A stretch of 64,000 bases of DNA from positions 11,700,869 through 11,764,868 of the forward strand of contig OU452209.1 in NCBI GenBank assembly GCA_911728435.2, written 5' to 3'. Shown here piece after piece: positions 32,521 to 43,625 of the stretch. How positions within the stretch are numbered: position 1 is the stretch's first letter; each line of letters opens with the position of its first letter. The DNA comes from Apoderus coryli. Taxonomy: Eukaryota > Arthropoda > Insecta > Coleoptera > Attelabidae. A model generated the notes under the pieces. It was not told the DNA's origin, did no database searches, and was given only the letters and a program-made list of their open reading frames with translations. The position numbers and the translations under genes were made by a program.

Positions 32521-33690
32521 TATTCAGCGCGGTTTCGCAACTTGAAAATAGCCTTCAAGAAGCCCTACGAGACCTCCAAAAGGAGGAAAAGAGACTTTCT
32601 GCAATTCGCGAAAGACATCCCTGCCGCAATCAGAGCGAAGATTCAGGAAAAGAATCGAGCTCGGAGAAGATACAGGATGACCTTAGCCCCTGAAGACGAA
32701 GACAGAGCAAATCTCAACAGACTCAACGCGGAAGTGAAGCTGAGATTACGGGAACATCGTGGGAACCAATGGCAAAAGAAGCTAGAAGAACTAAACACTA
32801 AGGACGGTAGCGCATGGAAAATGATGAAAGCCCAGCGGGCCACGAATTCTCATGGGGAAAGAGGCAGGATCGTCTACACGGACCAAGAAAAGGCTGAGGC
32901 ATTTGCTGACTGCCTTGAAAGGGCGTGTAGAGAGAATATACATCCTGACAACGACGAGGAGCTAGAGGACGAGGTCTACAGGTTTGTTAGACAGGTCAGG
33001 ACATGGGAGGAGAGCGACTAAGACCAGCAATCACAGAAGAAATACGGAGCATAATCCATCACCTGAAGATAAAGAAGGCACCAGGCCCCGACGGAATTAG
33101 CAACAAGACGCTAAAACTGTTGCCGAGGAAGGGCATTGCAGGAATTGCGACCATCACCACATCTCGTAACTGGGCCACTTTCCTGCGATGTGGAAAGAGG
33201 CTATAGTAGTGATGCTACCTACCCTACGCAGGACAAGGACCTGAAGTTCCCTCAGAACTACAGGCCCATCAGTTTACTGTCCAAGATAGCAGAACGAATT
33301 ATCCTCTGGCGACTTCGCGAGTTCTCGGACGAACTGGATGTAATCCCCGAGGAGCAGTTTGGGTTCAGAGCCAATCACAACACGGAGTTGCAACTGTTAA
33401 GACTCGTTGAGCATGCAGGACAAGGACTAAACAGGGGCCAAGTCACGGGAATCGTATTTCTGGATGTGGCCAGAGCCTTCGACAGGGTCTGGCAGGAAGG
33501 ACTCATCTATAAGATGCACATATTAGCATACCCACGAGCGATGATCAAGCTAGCAGACTCCTATCTACAGGACAGGCAGATTCGCGTGAGGACAGGGCAG
33601 GAGATCTCGGAATCACGGACACAGAAATTGTGTGTAAAAGCTATACGAAAAAGATGCAGCATTTGCATAGCAAATAACGGTGATCAATGA
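32521..33690 (+). pseudogene. Jockey-like LINE ORF2 fragment, frameshifted
   Basis: Three plus-strand pieces cover the linker and RT. Piece one (about 32521-33021) is a basic linker (KKPYETSKRRKRDFLQFA) after the lost endonuclease. Piece two (33003-33206) has KIKKAPGPDGISNKTLKLL. Piece three (from 33136) has NYRPISLLSKIAERIIL, QFGFRANHNTELQLLRLVEH and FLDVARAFDRVW, stopping before the YADD box. Its GC content and codon use are clearly higher than in the flanking DNA and the other LINEs, so it is a different family. Frameshifts near 33015 and 33200 and both missing ends make it dead. After about 33620 the frame reads unrelated sequence. Confidence 0.85.
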
Positions 33691-33891
33691 TAATGTTTTT
33701 GTGTTTTTAGTGTTAATGTTTATCTTGATTTTGTTTATTCTGTAATTTTTTGTTTGCAGAATTAAAGTTTTTTGTTTAAAGTATTAACAATATTTTAAAT
33801 GGTGAAATTAAACTTATTTAATAACGTATTTAAAAAAAAATCTCTATTGTTGTAATTTTGCCATTTTTGTAAAAAAAATGGTACGTATATA

Positions 33892-34380
33892 CAGTGTGTC
33901 CAAGATAAGAATGGGATAGCATTGGCTATATTTTTTTTCAATAATTTTAAATAACAGCTAAAAACACTGAAAACTTGTTTAAACCATTACGTGTGATACA
34001 CCATTTATTTTTGAATTGAAAATGGCTCTAAATATGACAATAAAAAATCCAGGGCCGTATTTTCAAAACGAAATTGACGATGGTTTTTCGAAAACAAAAC
34101 GTCGTAGTGAACATTTGTAATCGCTATCTTATTCTCCTCCAAAAGTGACAATGATTAAGTGGTTTTGATTTTTTATATCTGTAAAAATAATGTCAGAAAT
34201 AGATAAAAACTAAAATCGCAAAAATAGTTTTTTCAAAAAATCTCGAAAACGGCGAAAGTTAGTTTACTTTTGAAAACAGCATTTAAAAGGGGTTTAAATT
34301 GTACAACTTCTTTCTAATTTAACCGACATTGTAACTCCTACCGTTTCCAAGATTTCAATGCTATCCCATTCTTATCTTGG
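33892..34380. mobile_element. MITE, GTCCAAGATAAGAATGGGAT family, copy 1
   Basis: The left end is CAGTGTGTCCAAGATAAGAATGGGATAG... next to TA. The right side has the inverted CTATCCCATTCTTATCTTGG and then breaks off before the outermost 9 bases. About 490 bp, AT-rich, no ORF. Interior sequence matches copy 2 (59637-60027) over most of its length in the same orientation. It was probably mobilised by a Tc1/mariner-type transposase. Confidence 0.85.
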
Positions 34381-35712
34381 ATTTCTTTAGAAAAAAATCT
34401 AGCTTCTTTTGTAAAGCCAAATATACAGGTGCCCGATTAAAAAAAACACAAATTTGCTCTATATCTAGCACGGCAATGGATTGCACTAAAAAAGTTGCCT
34501 GCAGTAGGAGGAGAATAACCTTTACAAAAAGGTAGAGGCCAATTTCATATTTGAAAAGAATTGAAAATCACCCTATAGCATCAATACCGATCAAGTTAGT
34601 CAAAATCTGGTTATATCATTATTATTATATAAAAAAAGCTCAAAGATGGGGAGGGGCGTCAAATATCTCTTCAGGTTTACCATTTCCAGATAAGGGACAA
34701 CCAATTTGGACGAGCCTGTACTTGTAATATTATGCTATTGCTTGAATAACAAAATTAGGCATATTTATAATTCTTCTTCTTCTTATTACGCCCTCTCCTT
34801 TCGAAGTTTGGCAATCCATATAGCTAACATTGTTCTGGACACAGCAGCTCGAAAGATTTGAACGCCACCCTGAGGACTTTCAACCAGGAGTTCTGATGTC
34901 TACCTATAGATCTTTTCCCTTGATATTTTTAATTACGAATCCTTTTTATAATAGTAAACAAAATAGCGTGTACAACTCTTATTTAATTATTATGCTAGTT
35001 CGTAGATTCCAATGAATTCATATAATTGCTTACAAGACTATTTTTATTATTACAACCCAAAATGTCCACCTAGGCTTTTCCTTGAGAGACGTGCAAACAA
35101 ACCCACCTAGTCCATACCTGTAGGTGTTAATAACACCTCTACCAATGCACTTTATATGCAGCCCTTGATAAATGACTGATTCAGCTATTTTTGCTGTTCA
35201 CCCCCTTTTATGTATTCCGCTATAGTGTGGTATACTTTAAAGCTGCGCCTGCATATAAAAAAGGGAAGACAATAATAATTATGATACAACATGCCGTGTT
35301 CATTATGTTTTAAGGTGAATAATAGCATTAAGGAGGCGCTCTATGCACAAGATTTTTTTTTTGTTTCGTGTCTGTAACAAAAAGGCATGTAAAATTGAGG
35401 GTGCAGTTTGTATGAAATATTTTTTTCACCATTTATTGTAAATAAGAAATTCTGAAAATTGGTGTCAAATAAAACAAGACTGATGACAGCTAGTTGGAAA
35501 TGTCGATATTCAATTTCGAGCGTTTTAGTAGAAAAAAATAAAATAAAACAAAAAACACTGTTAGAATATCATTTGACAGGGTATTTGCTTTTCTTAGCCA
35601 CTGGGGAAGATGTTAATTGATACCGGCGTATACTCTATAATAATTTTGTTTTTTCTGACGTTATCCATTTGTCGTTGTGTTTCTAATTATGTAGTATTAA
35701 GTCCGTTATTTA
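34381..35712. other. AT-rich stretch, no gene recognised
   Basis: No motif in the short open frame at 34830-35015. The 34790-34880 sequence (CGCCCTCTCCTTTCGAAG... TCGAAAGATTTGAACGCCA) resembles RTE-like LINE 3' ends (compare 60460-60550) and may be a small remnant. Confidence 0.45.
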
Positions 35713-36561
35713 ATAATCATAATAATAAATGTTTTATTGTGAAAAAAAAAACCAAATGACGAAGATCATATATAAACTAACAACTAGCTTAAAGTTACAA
35801 ATAAGTCACTTAGTCTAATTACACAAAAGGAATGAGATTTGGCAAAAGCCACTCTTCCACTCATTCCAAATAAACAATAAATATTGAGAGACAGCATTCT
35901 CTAAGAACATCAATTACGGATAGAGCCTACGCCTCAACTCACATTTAAAACTATTCAAAGGCATATCAATGATATCCAACATACACTGTTAAAAATTGGT
36001 GGAGAAATACGTAAGGTTTGTAGTAAACATACATGTTTTCTTATGTAATATTAGGTAAATCTTAAATATTCGCGAATATTGCCGATAATTTACCCAAATC
36101 ACGTATTTTTCCTTAGCAATATCGTAAAAACGCATTACCGAAATGTGTTTTCACGATATAATTTGTGTGGATTCAAATCGTATCGAAAATTTTCGTTTTC
36201 CCTGCAAATCTACACATTACTTTTAGTACTATTCCGTGGCTCCTAGTAATTTTACGACACTTTCGTAAAAACATCCTTACAGCGCAAGCGCAGCAGGTAT
36301 GCGAGTACCTATATACAGCAGCCATTTACCCTTTACAATTCAGAGTTATCAAACAAACAATGCACATTTATTATTTAACAACTGATTTAATAAACCTAAA
36401 ACACAAATTAAATACGATAAGCTGTGCCCAAAAAGTTAACAAAATATTAGCGGTGTGTACGGTTGCAGAGAAATAGTGAATGGCGTTCTTTTGAGGTTCT
36501 AATAATAAGCGCGTCTACATACGAGACATTTGCTGTGCTTATAGTCACGAGGTAAGTAAAA

Positions 36562-36747
36562 ATGATTTGTTCATGTTGTAGGATAAAGTGTAATACTGTT
36601 AAAAATATGATTAGGTACCATCAATATCTACATAGAAATACACCCAGAGAGATTTTTATATGCGCCCGGCCAAACTGCACTTACCAGGTTAGTGTTTATA
36701 AAACCTATGCAATGCATGTTTATAGGCATTTGTTCCTTAATTTTTAA
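36562..36747 (+). CDS. small C2H2-zinc-finger-like frame, function unknown
   Basis: A 61-codon frame from an ATG reads CSCCRIKC then HQYLH, and CARPNC then HVYRH. That is two Cys2-His2-like clusters (C-x4-C-x12-H-x3-H in the second). A GAG/GTAAGT at 36549 and TTGTAG before GATAAAG at 36582 look like splice signals, so this might be an exon rather than a full gene. It could be an exon captured by the surrounding element or part of a lost transposon protein. No promoter is evident. Treat as tentative. Confidence 0.35.
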   Translation: MICSCCRIKCNTVKNMIRYHQYLHRNTPREIFICARPNCTYQVSVYKTYAMHVYRHLFLNF

Positions 36748-37330
36748 TTGATTTTTCTTGTAATTTAAGAAACTTCTTTTTGTTTGTTAAGTATAGTATA
36801 TATAGTAGGTACCTATTATTAGCCAAATATGGCAGCTCAGAATCAACAAATTTTAAATTCTAACCTAAATCTGGAAAATGTTAAAAAATTATGTTAAATA
36901 ATTTCTTCCTTAATTTTAAATTGATTTTTTTTTTTTTTTTGTATAACATTTCTAGTACATTTGTTAAAATTCGCATTGTATATATGTTTTCGTGCCTAAT
37001 GTAAAAAACTTCTAAGAATAAATGTTTACGTTTTTGTTTGCAAAGTAAAATATAGTAGATACATAACATTAGGAAAATAGGGCAGCTCAAAATCAACAAA
37101 TTTTAAATTGTAACTGCCTTAAACTTGGGAAAGGTAAGAAATTATGTAAATCATTTCTTCCTTAATTTTTAATTGCATTTTTTTGTATAACGTTTCTAGT
37201 ACATTTGATAAAAGTCGCATTTGATATGTTTTCCAGCCTAATGTAAGAAATTATTTCCTTAAAAATAATGTAAGAAACTTCTAAGACTGATTTTATGTGT
37301 TTGTTTGTTAAGTATGCGGTACCTATTATT
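36733..37330. repeat. degenerate ~250-bp tandem repeat
   Basis: TTCCTTAATTTT(T)AATTG recurs at 36733, 36906 and 37158. AGGGCAGCTCAAAATCAACAAATT recurs at about 36832 and 37080, with CTTCTAAGAATA/ACTG between. Units are AT-rich and diverged. Confidence 0.7.
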
Positions 37331-37489
37331 AGGAAAATATGTCAAGCAATTTTAGTTTTTAGTTTAGCATGTTTATAGCATTTATATTTTCGTTAAATAT
37401 TAAAAATCGGGAAAACTAGAAATTCTGTGTTTATATTCAACATATAGGGTAAAGAATTAACATGCATTTATTGAGTTTTTCGCAACGCT

Positions 37490-37651
37490 TTAAACCAAAT
37501 ATAAACTGGGAAAGTAAAGAAAAATTTTTAAGTTGTGAAAACCACTGTAACCTAAAAGGAGAAATATTTTTTAGGCTGCAGTGGTTTTTATATAAAACTT
37601 AAAAAGTTGTTTTTAGGTTTTCTTTACTTTTTCCAGTTTACATTTGGTTTA
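37490..37651. repeat. inverted repeat (foldback arms)
   Basis: TTAAACCAAATATAAACTGG... (37490-37560) is inverted at 37568-37651 (...CCAGTTTACATTTGGTTTAA). Both arms include ACCACTG(T/C)A near the centre. It lies 80 bp before a hammerhead-like motif, as in the other foldbacks of this window. Confidence 0.75.
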
Positions 37652-37730
37652 AAAAGGGATGAAAATCCCTTAAATGGACGTTAATCATCTTCCGCCACAA
37701 CAATCATATAATAATTTATGTTGTAATAAC

Positions 37731-37770
37731 CACTGATGATGAGGCTTGGAGCCCTGAAACTGGTTTTACT
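37731..37770 (+). ncRNA. hammerhead-ribozyme-like motif
   Basis: CTGATGA (37733-37739) is followed by stem II GGCT/AGCC (loop TGG), GAAA (37756-37759) and ACTGGT (2-bp stem III, UG loop), giving triplet GUU. The core is complete, but stem I has one good pair only. A GTGGTGTTGACTTTC tail follows about 45 nt later (near 37805), as at the other loci. It is probably a decayed member of the same family. Confidence 0.55.
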
Positions 37771-38190
37771 ATTGACGCATAGAGCGATTATTAAATATAT
37801 TTCGTGGTGTTGACTTTCATTTCACACACAGAACATCTGACTCCATTCCAGTATGGACAAATTTTCAGGTCTACAGAAACTATCTGGGTATATAGATCAC
37901 CTAAAAATGTTGTACAAATACGGTAAGTATAATGAAATATTCAGGTAAAGTTTCAGTAAATTCACATAAATATTCATGAAAGTATAAAAAAATTACGTAT
38001 AATTACGTTCTTACAAAAATGGTATTTCCCCCCATTTTTTATGTAAGAACACTGTAAATTTTAAGTAAATTCCAGTATTGTTTTACGAGCATTGTACATT
38101 TCCGGGCCTTACCGCAAAAATACGTTAAAATATTGGTATTATTTAGACAGCGATTGTGTAAAAGTACACGTAACTAAGCGTACTTTTATG

Positions 38191-38400
38191 TTGTAATTTT
38201 AGTCTTATAAGTGTATTTTTACATGACATGCAGCGTAATTTTCATTTGTAATTTTACGATATTGTGTAATTGTACACCAAATTAAGTGTAACTTTAATTT
38301 GTAATTTTACCTTAATATTGTATTTTTACACTAAATGTGGCGTAATTTTAAATTGTAATATTTCACTTAATATTGTAGTTGTACAGTCAAGGTGGAAAAT
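38191..38400. repeat. 54-bp minisatellite, four copies
   Basis: TTGTAATTTTA units start at 38191, 38246, 38299 and 38353, a period of 53-55 bp. Each continues with ATATTGT.TTTTTACA and GCGTAATTTT. It lies at the right end of the TA-flanked element, where subterminal repeats often serve as transposase binding sites. Confidence 0.85.
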
Positions 38401-40100
38401 TACGTGAGGGAATGGTTGAATAAATATTACAGTTATATTTTACGTAAATTTACTATTCTGTTTTAACAGTGTATTGTTTAAAAGTTTCGGGGCCATGTAT
38501 GAAAAACAGCCTTCAAATTTAGTGGTGGAATGTTGCGTAAATGTAAAGGAGTTGAGGCGCAAGTCCAGTCCATGCACATCCGATCTCCTAAAAAGCTGAT
38601 CACAAAAGTACTCTGGTTCATGCAAAGCAATTAATTTATACAGCAATACAGAATATAAATAATTGAATCGAACACAAAGCCTTGGCTCTTTTAATTTATT
38701 AAAAAATAGAGTACCTAATGTGGGAAGCAAAAGGAACCAAACACGTAAATCTTATACAAGCGTTTTGAACTCGTTGTAATTTTAATTTATTATAATTAGC
38801 CAAATAATAATAATACACCTGAGAGCAGTAGTCAAGGTTTGGATAAACCAACGATCTAACCAGCATTAACTTTGTACCTTCGCTTAATGTAGATCTCAAA
38901 TGATACATGCATTTAAGTTAGAAAAATAAATTCTTATATAGTTGAGCACAATGATCATTGAAACTTAGTTTGGAATCAATGAAAATCCCAAATCTTTAGA
39001 GTTATCCACCCACTGCACCACGTCTCCCCCCACCAAAACAGTACCAGAGGAACGCATCAACTCGGAACGCCGCTCACCACCAATACACAAAGCCACAGTC
39101 TTACTGGGGTACAGCCTCAGGCCATGACGCCCACACCAAGCCGAAAATTGAACAAGACCCTGATTTAGCCTGCACAAAGTGTCCGGAAACTCGGCAACAG
39201 AGCAATGGGAGTATATTTGGGCATCGTCCGCGTAAAGATGTACTGCTGAATGGCCCAGGCTCATAGGCAAATCGAAAGTATAAATTGAAAAGAGAAGTGG
39301 TCCCAATATACTTCCCTGAGGGACGCGACAGATCAATTCTCTAAAGTCTGAGCAATCTGATCTGATTCTTACACATTGCTTTCTTTGGTACAGATAACTG
39401 CTAAACCATTGCAATGAAACTTCGTCAAAGCCCAAATATTGAAGCTTGCCAATAAAGAGGTCAAAATTAACCAGATCAAAAGCTTTGCTCGGGTCTAGCA
39501 AGACCAATATCGTACACTTTGACTTATCCATAGCACACACAATGTCATTCGTCACCTTTAACAAAGCAGTAGAAGTAGAGTGTCTAGGGCGAAATCCTGA
39601 TTGTACAATAGGTAAAATATGGAACCGATTCGAATAATCTCGCAACTGAAACGATACTATTCTTTTAAGCATCTTGGAGATGGTAGGTGGCAAGCTAATA
39701 GGACGCAGATCGCTGAAAGATTTAGGCGAAGACACCTTAGGCATTGGAATGACAACAGAAGACTTCCAATGTGCTGGAAATTGACCCCTACGGATACAAT
39801 CGTTAAATAGATTTTTGATGATTTCGGAGCAAAAAGGAATGATGAGATTAAGCATTTTTGCATTGATAGCATCAACTCCACTAGCATTAAATTTCATCAG
39901 TCTTAAACTAGTCAAAATATCATCGGTACTGATTTCTGTAAAGGTAAACATAGAATTATCAATGAAACGGTTGCTCTTGTAAAAGTTCAAAGCCTCAACA
40001 TCAACCAACGACCCTCCAGTCACGCCAACAAATTAGTTGTTAATATCGCAAGGCGAACCGAGCTCTTCGGGCAGCTCAAAACTTGCAATATTTACGTTTT

Positions 40101-40350
40101 TGTGTGGAGAGATTTAGATATTGATTTGATTATTCTGTGAGCTTTATTAAGAGGTATGGTATTTAGGTTTGTATGTTTTATACTTATTAAGTGGAGTTAA
40201 AAGGAACGGCTTGGTGTGTAAATAGAGCTTCAGAATTAGCGTGTGACTGTTATTTGTGTATTGGGGGTGCGTTTGGAAAATTATATTGTTAAATATGACA
40301 TTTATTGAGTACGTGTTGAATGGAATAATATTTAAAATAGTTATATTATA
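40101..40350. other. short AT-rich spacer
   Basis: Separates the truncated LINE from a transposase fragment. Nothing recognised. Confidence 0.5.
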
Positions 40351-40851
40351 ATGAATTTGTCTTTTGGATATAGTGAGATTGTAAAGGGTGTCCAAAATTT
40401 TTATTTTCAGATTCTAAATACATTCCGGTTAGTTGATGTGGAACGTTACACGAAGGAACAACGTGTTTTTTATATTAAAACATTTTTTGAAAATGGCAAA
40501 AGATTTCAAGGTGTAATTAGGAAGTTTAGATTCGGTAGAGAAAATGCTCCATCAAATCGTGCCATCAAGCTAATGCTTGAGAAATTTGAAGAAACTGAAT
40601 CCGTTCATGATAACAGAAACAGAATTTATCAACGTAGTGGTCGTTCACCCGAGAATATAGCAGCTGTGAGCAGAGGTGTTGAAGAAGATCCAAAAACATC
40701 CATTCGTCATCGTTCGCAGCAATTAAACATCAAACGATTCACATTATTTAACATTTTGCATCGTGATCTCCATTTTAAGGCTTATAAGATCCAGCAGACC
40801 CAAGAATTAAGACCAACTGACCACTCATTACATCGTCAATTCGATTCTTGA
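40351..40851 (+). pseudogene. DUF4817-type mariner-like transposase, N-terminal half
   Basis: The protein proper seems to begin at VERYTKEQRVFYIKTFF, the DUF4817 helix-turn-helix, about 30 residues into the frame. KFEETESVHDNRNR, the spacer SPENIAAVSRGVEEDP and a second helix-turn-helix, IKRFTLFNILHRDLHFKAYKIQ, follow. The frame stops right after LHRQF, just before the catalytic domain should start; no first Asp block is found downstream. It cannot transpose but could still bind DNA. The family differs from the DD41D copies. Confidence 0.8.
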
Positions 40852-40859
40852 ACCATTGA

Positions 40860-41920
40860 ATAACAAGAAGAAAATGAGAATTTTTTAACAAAATAATCTT
40901 TACTGATTATTTTTATTATTTATTTTCTTTATTTTCATCTGTCGGATGCCGGGTTAAACGTTCAGCGTCACTGGTACTAGTGCAGCAACAACGGAAATCT
41001 GGAAAACCGCTTTTCAACTTGCGCTCCTTGATTAATCAGCACATCCATTTTTGTGGAAATTAACGAGGTTAGCTGCTTTCAATGGTTGTCACTCAAAATT
41101 TGATAGTAGTTTACCGATAGGCAGTTGACGGCGCAGTGTTGCCATTAAGGTTACCACACAGCAAAATCAAAAACTCACGGACATAAGCAATTACTTTTAT
41201 CTGCTATACGATCGAACCCGTATACCTACTTTTCTGTTACGCCAAAAACTCGGCAACGTAAAACTGAAAGTGTACGAACGTTTCTCAAATTTGTTGGAGT
41301 TTACGAGTGACTTTAGTCCTCACAGTAAATAGAGCATGTTCATGTCCTTTATATGAAACAAGAACGGAACATAAAATTAACTAATTCAACTGTTATACCA
41401 CTATATCTACGTAAAATTAAAGGAGGCAATTAAAAGAGACGCGTTTAGTAATAAAGAGGTATATTTACGTTTTGCGGTTTTCCTTCTCAACTTTTCCTAC
41501 AATCTTTCTTTTTCTCCAGCGTATTTATATACATTTTCTTTTATTCTTTGACTACTTATATACCAGTGGAAAAGAAAAGCCTTAGAGAAAAGAAAGAGCG
41601 CAACTAAATGAGGCGTGTTGTGACAGATGGTGCAGACTCTCATCTAGGGAAATGCTTTTTGGGCAAAAATTTAACTTGTCACATTTTTATTGGCAATCTT
41701 AACCCACTTGCTTCTTGGCGATAAAACAGTTTTAAATATTACAGTGGGAATGATTTGGATGTTTGCTAATTTGCAGCCATGACCGTGCAATAAATAAATT
41801 TAACAATTTTTTATGATCTCTTTTCGTTGGTATAGACAGCAGGAGATTCAGGAAAACGGAGCATTGTGAAAAAGTAATTTTAAAATGGTAAAAGTTTTAC
41901 AGCCATATGTGTACAAGTAT
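40860..41920. other. unassigned stretch
   Basis: No gene motif. Slightly GC-richer pieces at 40980-41150 and 41600-41700 look like older sequence of unknown origin. Confidence 0.45.
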
Positions 41921-42265
41921 GGGTCATCAAAATGCTCCAAATGAAGCCACTGTGAGAAGATTAATGAAGATGTTTGAGCGGACTAGTCTGTTAAGGACCT
42001 AAAAACGAAAACACGCATTCATCTTGGTCGCTCGACTGAAAATGTCGCAGCAGTGCGTGTAAATATTGAGGAAAGCCCAACCACATCACTTTGGCATAGA
42101 GATCAGGAAATAGGTGTGTCCACAACCATACAGCCAGAGAAATTGTTGAACTACGGTTCGAGTCATTTCCTGGTCGTGTTATTTCTCGTTTTGGAGATCG
42201 GTAATGGTCGCCCAAATCATGCGATTTCACTTTGGCTTTTTTTCTTTAGGGGTTATTTAAAGTGA
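41921..42265 (+). pseudogene. DUF4817-type transposase remnant, internally deleted
   Basis: Plus-strand pieces in shifted frames read QNAPNEATVRRLMKMFERT (N-terminal spacer), then RLKMSQQ... (helix-turn-helix region). After an internal loss there is a piece equivalent to the DFFLWGYLKS box at about 42225-42262 (FFFLGVI/GYLK). Stops and frameshifts are frequent. A similar fragment runs in the opposite direction immediately to the right. Confidence 0.6.
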
Positions 42266-42289
42266 CAAGTTTATGTGAACACTTTTTCT

Positions 42290-43025
42290 GGAGAAAGCTC
42301 TCGAGCCTTGGACATAGACAGATGGAAATATGGTAGTTGACTCCATTCTATTGGAAACAAATGTTCTGAGTATATATCCTTCGATTTTTTGAAAAGCAGG
42401 TGCGAAAAAGTTTGAAGCATGTCAACGTAACATTGCGAATTCACCGTTTTGTACACCCTTGATGTTCTTCGATAAAAAAAAGGACCGATTATTCCGGCTG
42501 TCAACATTGGAGCCCACACTGGGAGCCTTTGATGTTTGGTTCGTGGACCAAAAGCGGCAATTTTTAGTAGCAAAGTGATCATTAAAGTGAAAATGAGCCC
42601 CATCTGAGAATAAAATATTGTCGATTGTTTGGAATCTAACGGTAATATAAATGTGTCAGCGGAGTCCGTGGTGTGGCTTTAGTGCTTGTAGTTGAATTTT
42701 ATATGCGTGCATCTTTGTGAAGGATGCGAAGTACCGATGATTTCGTGATAGTTAAAGCAGCTACGCGTTTTCATGTCGATAAGTTTGGTTCTTGGCCCAC
42801 GTACGTTCTGACTCTCAATGTTTTCAATGATTCTTGCTGACCTTCCACGACCAGGGATGCGTTTATTTAACGTGGATCCAGTTTCACGCTTGCCGGTGCG
42901 TCATTGCAAATTTTAGATATCGACTTCAGAATTGCCATGGTAGAAATGGGGCACATTTGGACAATGTAACCTTCAAAACATGAGTTTCGCAGAATTTTTG
43001 TAAGTTTCGGAAGTCGAAAAGTCAA
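42290..43025 (-). pseudogene. DUF4817-type transposase remnant, opposite strand
   Basis: The minus strand carries NCRFW-like sequence and APMLTAGIIGPFF (42600-42271), matching the vWaxxsxGIIGPyFF block between the first and second catalytic residues. VNSQCYVDMLQTF follows. Further right, up to about 43020, are pieces of the helix-turn-helix region in other frames. The C-terminal catalytic part is missing. It is arranged tail to tail with the fragment at 41921-42265. Confidence 0.7.
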
Positions 43026-43030
43026 CAAAA

Positions 43031-43068
43031 CAACAGTACAACCTGTATATCACTAGGTTGTACTGTTG
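43031..43068. repeat. 14-bp perfect hairpin
   Basis: CAACAGTACAACCT (43031-43044) pairs with AGGTTGTACTGTTG (43055-43068) around a 10-nt loop. It may be a collapsed pair of transposon ends, since it sits at the border of the transposase remnant. Confidence 0.85.
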
Positions 43069-43255
43069 TTCACTGAACCAAAAAGGTACGTGATATTAAT
43101 AAAAAAGTGCTTCAAATCAATGAACGTCAACATTAAAATTGAGCCGATCATGGGTGACATTAATACAATGAACGTTCGTACACAAATTCGGTAGCGAATT
43201 CTATACGTTGAATTAATAAATAAAGAACATAAATTTATGCTCGCCGGTTATTGAT

Positions 43256-43515
43256 CTTAAGAATGATGGACATTAATTTATAACTCCTGTACGTTAAAAC
43301 GATGTTACCAGGCTGTTAATGTTACGAACGATGAAGATTAGTTTATGTCTCCAGTACGTAAAACCGATGTTAGCTGGTTATTAATGTTACGAACGATGAA
43401 CATTAATCTATGACTTTTGTACATTAAACCGATGTCTGAAGGTTATTAATGTTACGAACGAGAAACATGAATCTATGACTTTTGTACGTTAAACCAATGT
43501 TAGCTGATTATTACA
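43256..43515. repeat. 65-bp minisatellite, four copies
   Basis: GTTACGAACGATGAACATTAA units begin at about 43256, 43321, 43386 and 43451 (period 65 bp). They continue with TTTGTACGTTAAACCGATG and GCTGGTTATTA. More diverged relatives extend left to about 43140. Similar words occur near 47800-47900 in inverted orientation. Confidence 0.85.
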
Positions 43516-43625
43516 TTGGGTTATAATAATTGTTTTACGTAATTGTGTTGCCGGAAATTATTTTTACGAAAGATTGAGATTATTGTTCTATATTCAATCA
43601 ATAATCGCGAGCATCTAGGTACATA

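Larger units (their letters stand above)
35984..38471. mobile_element. TA-flanked 2488-bp element with CACTGTTAAAA ends, inserted in a LINE
   Basis: Both ends read CACTGTTAAAA inward and are bounded by TA (35982-35983 and 38472-38473). Insertion into a LINE frame that becomes continuous on removal proves the boundaries. Inside, TACGTAA-type words are frequent near both ends, and the right part is a minisatellite. It also holds a degenerate ~250-bp tandem repeat, a foldback, a hammerhead-like motif and a small zinc-finger-like frame. No transposase is recognisable. TA duplication suggests Tc1/mariner-like mobilisation, but the ends match no family I can name. Confidence 0.85.
35713..40100 (-). 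pseudogene. LINE ORF2, 5'-truncated and interrupted by a 2.5 kb insertion
   Basis: Read on the minus strand from about 40090: RT fingers (GVDAINAKMLNLI), SDLRPISLPPTISKMLKRIV, LDPSKAFDLVNF, RVPQGSILGPLLFSIYTFD and YADDAQIY (40023-38965). After a frameshift come CSQVYYYYLANYNKLKLQRV (38908-38699) and the C-terminal domain (38730-38474). The frame is then split by the element at 35984-38471 and resumes at 35983 with MLDIIDMPLNSFKCELRRRL, ending at the TAA at 35914-35916. Removing the insertion plus one TA rejoins the frame exactly. A 3' UTR and a (TAATAA)-type tail lie at 35713-35735. The endonuclease is missing. It resembles the 50827-54955 LINE. Confidence 0.88.
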
